A DNA stretch of 11,729 bases from Clostridia bacterium. Lineage in GTDB: Bacteria; Bacillota; Clostridia; Oscillospirales; CAG-272. Both the position numbers and the translations under genes were made by a program. The stretch spans positions 1-11,729 of the forward strand of contig JAFQUL010000084.1 of the NCBI GenBank assembly GCA_017408535.1. The letters run 5' to 3'. Below, in pieces: positions 6,189 through 11,729 of the stretch (the stretch's first letter is position 1; each line of letters opens with the position of its first letter). The notes beneath the pieces were generated by a model. The model was not told the origin of the DNA. It ran no database searches and saw only the letters and a program-made list of their open reading frames with translations.

Positions 6189-6620
6189 ATGAAGAAAATA
6201 CTTATAATGAACGGACCCAATCTTTGCCTTCTCGGAACGAGAGAGCCCGGCATATACGGCAGTGAGACCCTTGACGATATCTGCCGCCGCCTTGAACTTG
6301 AGGCAAAGGAGCTTGGCGCCGAGCTCGGTTTTTTCACCTCAAACTGTGAGGGAGAGCTTATAGATGCCCTGCACGCTGCAAGAGGAGTATATGATTCGGT
6401 AGTATTTAACGCAGGCGCTTACACCCATTATTCCTACGCAATAAGAGACGCTATTTCCGCTATCGGCATTCCCGTGATTGAGGTACATATGTCAAACGTA
6501 GCCGCAAGAGAGGAGTTCAGACACACCTCCGTTATTTCTGCGGTCTGCCGCGGCACAGTATGCGGCTTCGGCTCTTATTCTTACTCAATGGCTCTCCGTG
6601 CAGCAGCCGAGATACTGTAA
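6189..6620 (+). CDS. aroQ: 3-dehydroquinate dehydratase, type II
   Basis: Third step of the shikimate pathway: dehydrates 3-dehydroquinate to 3-dehydroshikimate by the enolate mechanism; family members form dodecamers. 143 residues from the ATG at 6189, which gives the usual MKKILIMNGPN opening; an in-frame ATG at 6180 would add three residues, and neither has a strong ribosome binding site. Visible active-site residues: N11 in NGPN, R18 and Y23 in TREPGIYG, the loop NAGAYTHYS (74-82), EVHMSN (98-103) with H100, and REEFRHTS (107-114). Most relatives have NPGAYTH, so Ala replaces Pro here. First gene after its promoter; 35 bases separate it from the peptidase gene, with which it is probably cotranscribed. 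Confidence 0.95.
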   Translation: MKKILIMNGPNLCLLGTREPGIYGSETLDDICRRLELEAKELGAELGFFTSNCEGELIDALHAARGVYDSVVFNAGAYTHYSYAIRDAISAIGIPVIEVHMSNVAAREEFRHTSVISAVCRGTVCGFGSYSYSMALRAAAEIL

Positions 6621-6655
6621 AATATTATAAACACAACCGAAAGGAATTTTAGGAT

Positions 6656-7720
6656 ATGAGACTTTCAAAATTCAGAAAAGCAATAGCTGACATGGGCTGC
6701 GATGCCGCAGTTCTTACCAATATCGTTTCACAGCGCTATATTTCCCGTTTTAATTTCACAGACGGTTACGTGGTGATCGGCCGTGAGAAGGCGGCTATTC
6801 TCGCCGACTTCCGTTATATTGAGGCCGCAAAGGCCGCCGCAGGCAACGATTTTGAGGTCATTCTTATATCCAGAGAACAGAAGAACGTTCTCCCCGATAC
6901 TCTCTCACGCTACGGTGCAAAGAAGGTAGCATACGAAAACAATTACATCACCTGCTCCGCCTTTGACGCACTTAAGACAAAGCTCGCTGATTTTGAGCTT
7001 ATTCCTATGGGAAACGTGCTTGACGATCTGAGAGAGATAAAGTATGACGAGGAATTTGAGGCTGTTACCCGTGCCCAGAGAATAGCAGAGGCGGCATTCC
7101 GCCACGTACTTGATCTCATTAATCCCGAGATGACTGAGATCGAGCTTGCGGCTGAGCTTGAGTACTATATGCGCCGCGCAGGAAGCGATGAGCCCGCATT
7201 CCCCACTATCGCAGTATCCGGTGCGTCATCCTCACTTCCCCACGGCGAGCCCGCTAACAAAAAGCTCTCCCGCGGATTCATAACCATGGATTACGGAGCA
7301 ACGGTAGACGGTTACCGTTCCGACATGACAAGAACCGTAGTGCTCGGCCGTGCGGACGACGATATGCGCCGTCTCTACCGGACGGTTCTCGATGCACAGC
7401 TTGCCGCTCTTGAGGTAATATGCGAGGGCAAGGATATGGCTGAGGTTGACGGTGTGGCAAGAGATATCATTGAAAACGCGGGATATCACGGCTGCTTCGG
7501 CCACGGACTCGGCCACGGAGTAGGAATGTATATTCACGAGGCCCCCTCTCTTAACCCCTCCGCTAAAGGAAAGATCCTCCGCCGCGGTCAGCTTGTTACT
7601 GTTGAGCCCGGTATTTATATCGAGGGCAAGTACGGTTGCCGTATCGAGGATATGGTAGCTCTCACAGACAGAGGGCCCGTAAATCTTACCGACTGCGAAA
7701 AACAGCTTATCGAGCTTTAA
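6656..7720 (+). CDS. M24-family Xaa-Pro aminopeptidase/dipeptidase
   Basis: A cytosolic metallopeptidase predicted to remove the residue ahead of proline from peptides. 354 residues: an N-terminal creatinase/prolidase-like domain (about 1-125) and a C-terminal pita-bread catalytic domain. All five metal ligands are present: D212 (MDYGA), D223 (RSDMTRT), H287 (GHGLGHG), E317 (TVEPGIY) and E331 (RIEDM); H196 in LPHGEP fits the substrate-site histidine. The length fits the short Firmicutes group (such as B. subtilis YqhT) rather than the long PepP type; whether it acts on dipeptides or longer peptides cannot be told. AAGGAA (6641-6646) lies 9 bases before the start. In many Firmicutes the next gene is efp; here a terminator follows. 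Confidence 0.93.
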   Translation: MRLSKFRKAIADMGCDAAVLTNIVSQRYISRFNFTDGYVVIGREKAAILADFRYIEAAKAAAGNDFEVILISREQKNVLPDTLSRYGAKKVAYENNYITCSAFDALKTKLADFELIPMGNVLDDLREIKYDEEFEAVTRAQRIAEAAFRHVLDLINPEMTEIELAAELEYYMRRAGSDEPAFPTIAVSGASSSLPHGEPANKKLSRGFITMDYGATVDGYRSDMTRTVVLGRADDDMRRLYRTVLDAQLAALEVICEGKDMAEVDGVARDIIENAGYHGCFGHGLGHGVGMYIHEAPSLNPSAKGKILRRGQLVTVEPGIYIEGKYGCRIEDMVALTDRGPVNLTDCEKQLIEL

Positions 7721-7725
7721 TTAAC

Positions 7726-7751
7726 AAATCCCCCGTTGGCGGGGGATTTTT
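7726..7751 (+). terminator. Intrinsic terminator after the M24 peptidase gene
   Basis: AAATCCCCCG-TTGG-CGGGGGATTT (7726-7749) is a 10-bp stem with a 4-base loop and a run of five T (7747-7751). It starts 5 bases past the stop codon. The next gene begins only 25 bases downstream, so read-through or a promoter inside the peptidase gene would be needed to express it. Confidence 0.9.
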
Positions 7752-7776
7752 GATAAAGAACTGCGAGGACAAGGAC

Positions 7777-9126
7777 ATGAATATACTGATACTCAACGGC
7801 AGTCCCAAGGGTGACTACAGCATAACTCTGCAAACGGTAAACTACCTTGCCGACCTTCACCCCGAGCATACCTTCAGTACTTTGCACGTAGGAAAATATA
7901 TAAAGAAATATGAAAAGGATATGCACGAGGCTATAGCCGCAATAGAGGAAGCAGAGCTTATAATTTTCTCTTATCCGGTATATACCTTTATTGCTCCCTA
8001 TCAGCTTCACAGATTTATTGAGCTGGTCAAGGCTGCCGGGGCAGATCTCTCCGGAAAAGCGGCAACGCAGATAACCACATCAAAGCACTTTTACGACGTT
8101 ACCGCTCACAAGTATATAAAGGACAACTGTGCTGACATGGGTATGAGATACTTTACCGGTCTGTCGGCAGATATGGATGACCTTCTCACCGAAAGCGGCA
8201 GAAAAGAAGCAGAAAACTTTTTTGAGCGTCTTATCTTCGAAACAGAAAATGGTCTGTGCGAAAAGCAGGACAGCTTTGCTTCCTACCACCCCGTGACAGC
8301 CGATGTCCCGGTAAATACCGTACCGCAGGACATGGGAGACGTTGTCATAGTTACGGATCTTGAGGAAGGTGACGGACAGCTCAAAAATATGATCGACCGT
8401 TTTTGCCGTGTTATGCCGAGGAAAACGCGGGTAGTTAATCTCAGAGAATATCCGTTCTCCGGCGGTTGCCTCGGATGTTTTTCCTGCGCATCAAACGGAA
8501 TATGCATATATAAAGACGGGTTTGATGAATATCTAAGAAATGAGATACAAACAGCAGAAGCCACCGTGTATGCATTCAAAATCAAGGATCACTCGATGGG
8601 CGCTCGCTTTAAGCTGTATGATGACAGACAGTTCTGTAACGGACACCGCACGGTAACTATGGGAAAGCCGGTCGGATATCTTATAAACGGCTGTTACAGC
8701 ACAGAGAGCAATCTCAGAACGGTGATAGAGGGCCGTGCACAGGTAGGCCATAACTTTCTCGCAGGCGTGGCTACAGACGAGACCGACCCCAACGCAGAGA
8801 TCGACCGTCTTGCCCTCTCTCTTGACCACGCCATAGAGACCGGCTACACACCTCCCCAGAATTTCCTCGGTGTTGGCGGAAAGAAGATCTTCCGTGATCT
8901 GATCTGGCTGATGCGAGGAATGATGAAGGCTGACCACAAGTTTTATAAAAAGAACGGTGTATACGATTTTCCTCAGAAGAAAAAGGGGATGGCACTCAAG
9001 ATGTATCTTGTCGGTGCACTTATCTCCTCTCCAAAGGTAAAAGCCAAAATGGGCAACAGTATGAACGAGGGAATGATAGCACCCTACCGTAAGGTAATAG
9101 AAAAGATCCATAAGGAGGAAAAATAA
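7777..9126 (+). CDS. Tandem flavodoxin-like protein with C-terminal iron-sulfur flavoprotein domain
   Basis: 449 residues. The ATG at 7777 is chosen because the protein then opens as an NADPH-dependent FMN reductase-type fold, MNILILNGSPKG, with GAGG (7765-7768) 8 bases upstream; a longer in-frame reading would run back through the terminator into the peptidase gene. Domain 1 (about 1-155) has the flavin phosphate loop NGSPKGDYS (7-15) and the IIFSYPVY strand (62-69). Domain 2 (about 187-355) has a degenerate phosphate loop (VVIVTDLEEGDGQ, 189-201) but carries C231, C234, C237 and C243, spaced CX2CX2CX5C, close to the compact [4Fe-4S] motif of archaeal-type iron-sulfur flavoproteins. The tail (about 356-449) is basic and unassigned. 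Likely a cytosolic electron-transfer protein or reductase; substrate unknown. The stop is one base before xth. Confidence 0.82.
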   Translation: MNILILNGSPKGDYSITLQTVNYLADLHPEHTFSTLHVGKYIKKYEKDMHEAIAAIEEAELIIFSYPVYTFIAPYQLHRFIELVKAAGADLSGKAATQITTSKHFYDVTAHKYIKDNCADMGMRYFTGLSADMDDLLTESGRKEAENFFERLIFETENGLCEKQDSFASYHPVTADVPVNTVPQDMGDVVIVTDLEEGDGQLKNMIDRFCRVMPRKTRVVNLREYPFSGGCLGCFSCASNGICIYKDGFDEYLRNEIQTAEATVYAFKIKDHSMGARFKLYDDRQFCNGHRTVTMGKPVGYLINGCYSTESNLRTVIEGRAQVGHNFLAGVATDETDPNAEIDRLALSLDHAIETGYTPPQNFLGVGGKKIFRDLIWLMRGMMKADHKFYKKNGVYDFPQKKKGMALKMYLVGALISSPKVKAKMGNSMNEGMIAPYRKVIEKIHKEEK

Positions 9127-9127
9127 A

Positions 9128-9880
9128 ATGAAATTTATCTCCTTTAACGTAAACGGCTTCAGAGCCTGTCTCGGCAAGGGCTTTGCAGATTTCTTTGCTG
9201 AGGCTGATGCTGATTTCTTCTCACTGCAGGAGACCAAGATGCAACCCGACCAGGCGGACTTTTCCCCCGAGGGATATTTCGCTTACTATAACAGTGCAGA
9301 AAAGAAGGGATACTCCGGCACAGCGGTATTTACAAAGCACGAGCCTATCTCGGTCAGCTACGGTATAGGAATACCCGAGCATGACAGCGAGGGCAGAGCT
9401 ATAACCCTTGAGTATGACTCCTTCTATCTTGTAAATGTGTATACTCCAAATGCACAAAGAGAGCTGGCACGTCTCGCTTACCGAATGCAGTGGGAGGATG
9501 CCCTAAGAGGATACCTGAAGGAGCTTGACCGCAAGAAGCCCGTTATCTACTGCGGCGACCTTAACGTGGCCCACGAGGAAATAGATCTGAAAAATCCGAA
9601 GTCTAACCACAAAAGCGCCGGCTTTTCCGATGAGGAAAGAGAAAAATTCACAGAGCTTCTCGCCGAGGGCTTCAGCGATACCTTCCGTACTCTCTACCCC
9701 GACAAGGTGGAGTATTCCTGGTGGAGCTATATGATGAAGGCGAGAGAGAAGAACGTGGGATGGCGTATAGACTACTTCGTGGTTTCAGACAGAATAATGA
9801 AATGTGTGAAGGACAGCTTTATCCTTACAGAGGTAATGGGCAGCGACCACTGTCCGATAGGACTTGAGATCGATATCTGA
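9128..9880 (+). CDS. xth: Exonuclease III-type AP endonuclease
   Basis: Cuts the DNA backbone at abasic sites in base excision repair and may degrade 3' ends; a Mg-dependent member of the endonuclease/exonuclease/phosphatase fold. 250 residues, full length for the ExoIII/ExoA family. Active-site residues in order: N7 (SFNVNGFRA), E35 (LQETK), Y105 (YTPN), D144 and N146 (GDLNVAHEEID), R213 and D215 (WRIDYF), and D240/H241 (SDHCPI). AAGGAGG (9112-9118), inside the end of the preceding gene, is its ribosome binding site, and one base separates the two genes, so translation is probably coupled to the flavoprotein. No terminator is seen after it; the 74 bases to the next gene show no clear promoter. 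Confidence 0.97.
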   Translation: MKFISFNVNGFRACLGKGFADFFAEADADFFSLQETKMQPDQADFSPEGYFAYYNSAEKKGYSGTAVFTKHEPISVSYGIGIPEHDSEGRAITLEYDSFYLVNVYTPNAQRELARLAYRMQWEDALRGYLKELDRKKPVIYCGDLNVAHEEIDLKNPKSNHKSAGFSDEEREKFTELLAEGFSDTFRTLYPDKVEYSWWSYMMKAREKNVGWRIDYFVVSDRIMKCVKDSFILTEVMGSDHCPIGLEIDI

Positions 9881-9954
9881 TCCGTCTTCTGTCCATATTC
9901 TTCAGACTTTCCCAATGCTATTATCAGCACTGCACATTTATCAGGAGGTCCCCT

Positions 9955-11729
9955 ATGCAAAAGCTAAAAGAGTTTTTTCAAAATAACCGGTCGTCCTTCT
10001 CGCCTGAGAGGATAACCTGCAGAATATTTGCCGCCTGGTGTATCTTTATCGCCTTCGGCCTTGTTCTGAACGGTGAATTTAACAGTATCGGATACGGCCA
10101 GGATACTTCACTTCTGTATATGCTGTTATTCTTGGTGCTACTTTTCATAATCTTTACTACTGTAAATATCATTCTCCCGAAGTTTGAGACTGACAGCTGG
10201 TTTTTGTTTCTCGGTGCAATTGTTTCCTCTGTTATATGGCTGCTGTCCTACGGAAAAGGAGAAAAAGACTTTTTCTTTTCTCTTGCAGTGGCCGCAGTAC
10301 TATGCCTGTTTGCCGTATACTTTGTATCAAAGAATAAATCTCTTCTTGAGGCATGGCAGCCGGGACGCAGAACAGTCTGGACAGCCGTGGTTATCTGCGG
10401 ACTGTTCTGTGCTATCGTGATCGGTGTGACCACCTGCTACAGACACCTGAGATTTAACACACCGAACTTTGACTTCGGTCTGTTCGTCAATATGTTCCAT
10501 AACATGAAGGAATGCGGCCTCCCGCTCTGTACCTCGGAAAGAGACGTGTTGATGTCCCATTTCGCAGTACATATGTCCCCTATTTATTATCTGCTGCTTC
10601 CTTTTTATATGCTCTTCCCCTCCCCGCTGACTCTTCAGATAGGTCAGGCGGTCATAATCGCATCCGGGGTAATACCCACCGCTCTTCTGTGCCGACACTT
10701 CAAGCTTTCCGGAAAAGCGACAGCGGTCTTGTCATTTATCTACGCGCTGTATCCCGCAATATCTTTCGGGTGTTTCTACGATATTCACGAGAACTGCTTT
10801 CTTGCTCCTCTGCTCCTCTGGGTCTTCTGGTTCTTTGAGAGAGAAAAGTGGGTGGGAATGTATATCTCTGCGGCACTGACCCTTCTTGTCAAGGAGGATG
10901 CCGCCATATATCTGATACTGTTTGCGGTATACGCAATAGTATCAAAAAAGAAATATTACCACGGAAGTATTCTTGCCATCGGATCGCTTCTGTATTTTCT
11001 CGCGGCACTTTTAATTCTCAATTCCACCAGTACATACTACGCACAGCTTTACGCAGGCAGTACCCCAAACCCGTCTATAAGCGGACCTATGATAGACAGA
11101 TTCAGTAATCTGATATACGATCCGTCAGACGGACTGGTTGGCGCTGTGAAGACCGCCCTCTTTAATCCGGGGTATCTTCTCACGCAGCTGTTCTCCGCCG
11201 GGGACAACGGTTGGGGAAAGATCCTGTATTTCATAAAAATGCTCCTGCCCCTCGGCTTCATTCCCTTCTTTACGAAAAAGCCGTCAAGGTGGCTCCTCAT
11301 TGCTCCGATGCTTATGAATCTGCTGTCATCGTACGTATATCAGTGCGACTTAAAGTATCAGTATCATTTCGCGATCACCGCTTTTCTGATATATGCAACT
11401 ATCGGCAATCTGCCCGACCTCCGTTCAACCTTCCGCAAAAACGCAGTCACCGTTGCGGCGGTAAGCTGTCTTTGCCTTTATCTGACTCTGGTCATTCCCA
11501 CCTTGAATGAGAATTACACAAATTACAAGGAAAACCGGGATAAGTATATTCAAATGGAACAGATCCTCGACACCATTCCGGACGATGCCTCGGTGTGCTG
11601 TTCCACCTTTCTTGTGTCGCACCTGGCAGACAGGGATGAGATATACGAGCTCTATTACCACGATAACATAGGAGACGTGGACTACGTTATATTCGACGCA
11701 CGTACTGCTCTTGACAACAACCAGCTCAC
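9955..11729 (+). CDS. DUF2079-family multi-pass membrane protein (3' end outside window)
   Basis: Open from the ATG at 9955 to the window edge (591 codons, no stop). AGGAGG (9943-9948) is 6 bases upstream. About five hydrophobic segments occupy residues 20-38, 53-75, 82-100, 106-126 and 140-162. Then comes a pattern I associate with DUF2079: FDFGLF (172-177), HMSP (206-209), YDIHEN (275-280) and KED (313-315), each beside predicted membrane segments, then more helices up to about residue 505, and an outward-facing tail that ends in a DYVIFDAR stretch near the edge. DUF2079 proteins resemble GT-C glycosyltransferases, which use polyprenyl-phosphate sugars; the acidic and His residues in the loops would fit, but no member's reaction is assumed here. 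It may be cotranscribed with xth. Family call is from remembered motifs. Confidence 0.8.
   Translation, partial: MQKLKEFFQNNRSSFSPERITCRIFAAWCIFIAFGLVLNGEFNSIGYGQDTSLLYMLLFLVLLFIIFTTVNIILPKFETDSWFLFLGAIVSSVIWLLSYGKGEKDFFFSLAVAAVLCLFAVYFVSKNKSLLEAWQPGRRTVWTAVVICGLFCAIVIGVTTCYRHLRFNTPNFDFGLFVNMFHNMKECGLPLCTSERDVLMSHFAVHMSPIYYLLLPFYMLFPSPLTLQIGQAVIIASGVIPTALLCRHFKLSGKATAVLSFIYALYPAISFGCFYDIHENCFLAPLLLWVFWFFEREKWVGMYISAALTLLVKEDAAIYLILFAVYAIVSKKKYYHGSILAIGSLLYFLAALLILNSTSTYYAQLYAGSTPNPSISGPMIDRFSNLIYDPSDGLVGAVKTALFNPGYLLTQLFSAGDNGWGKILYFIKMLLPLGFIPFFTKKPSRWLLIAPMLMNLLSSYVYQCDLKYQYHFAITAFLIYATIGNLPDLRSTFRKNAVTVAAVSCLCLYLTLVIPTLNENYTNYKENRDKYIQMEQILDTIPDDASVCCSTFLVSHLADRDEIYELYYHDNIGDVDYVIFDARTALDNNQL

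Noticed and set aside
7636..7776. Longer flavoprotein reading frame starting inside the peptidase gene
   Set aside because: It would translate the end of the peptidase gene and the terminator hairpin in another frame. The family-typical start MNILILNGSP is at 7777 with its own ribosome binding site.
8533..9237. Minus-strand open frame of 234 codons across the flavoprotein-xth junction
   Set aside because: It spans two well-supported plus-strand genes, shows no domain, and is explained by codon bias of the sense strand.
9978..11661. Shorter open frames on both strands in the right-hand end
   Set aside because: The frame starting at 9955 is open to the window edge, with a strong ribosome binding site and a coherent membrane-protein sequence; the others overlap it without support.

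Overview
The window looks like a chromosomal segment from an anaerobic gut-type member of the Clostridia, most likely Oscillospirales/Ruminococcaceae. This is inferred from the type III glutamine synthetase, the deoxyxylulose-phosphate isoprenoid genes, the type II dehydroquinase next to an M24 peptidase, a surface protein ending in a P-Q-T-S-D plus membrane-anchor tail, strong Gram-positive ribosome binding sites, and a paired inverted repeat of a kind I associate with these genomes. No rRNA, tRNA, CRISPR array, phage gene or transposase gene was seen. The genus cannot be fixed from the sequence alone.

Layout. Positions 1-366 hold no gene. They contain hairpins and a 148-bp inverted-repeat element (70-217), then a terminator (315-347) for the leftward gene that follows. 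That gene (367-1446, minus) encodes a secreted surface protein with a CBM9/DOMON-like domain, a Thr/Pro/Ala linker and a sorting-signal-like tail; it is read from a near-consensus promoter. After an AT-rich divergent spacer come ispD and ispF (overlapping, plus strand; MEP pathway) and then rpe (pentose phosphate pathway). A hairpin terminator at 3851-3880 separates rpe from the convergent type III glutamine synthetase gene glnN (minus, 3882-5969). glnN has its own consensus promoter and a short leader that can fold.

Divergent from glnN, with a separate promoter, is aroQ (type II 3-dehydroquinate dehydratase) followed by an M24 Xaa-Pro aminopeptidase-like gene. This pair often precedes efp in Firmicutes, but here it is followed by an intrinsic terminator. 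Then come a two-domain flavoprotein whose second half carries an iron-sulfur cysteine motif, an exonuclease III-type AP endonuclease one base further on, and a large DUF2079-family membrane protein that runs off the right edge. The last gene is open to the end of the window.

Most of the region is core metabolism: isoprenoid precursors, pentose phosphates, ammonia assimilation, the shikimate pathway, peptide turnover and DNA repair. I did not find a clearly new multi-gene system. The parts least explained by known gene functions are the paired inverted repeat, the surface protein with its atypical anchor motif, the tandem flavoprotein, the foldable glnN leader, and the DUF2079 protein with its long membrane-embedded N-terminal region.
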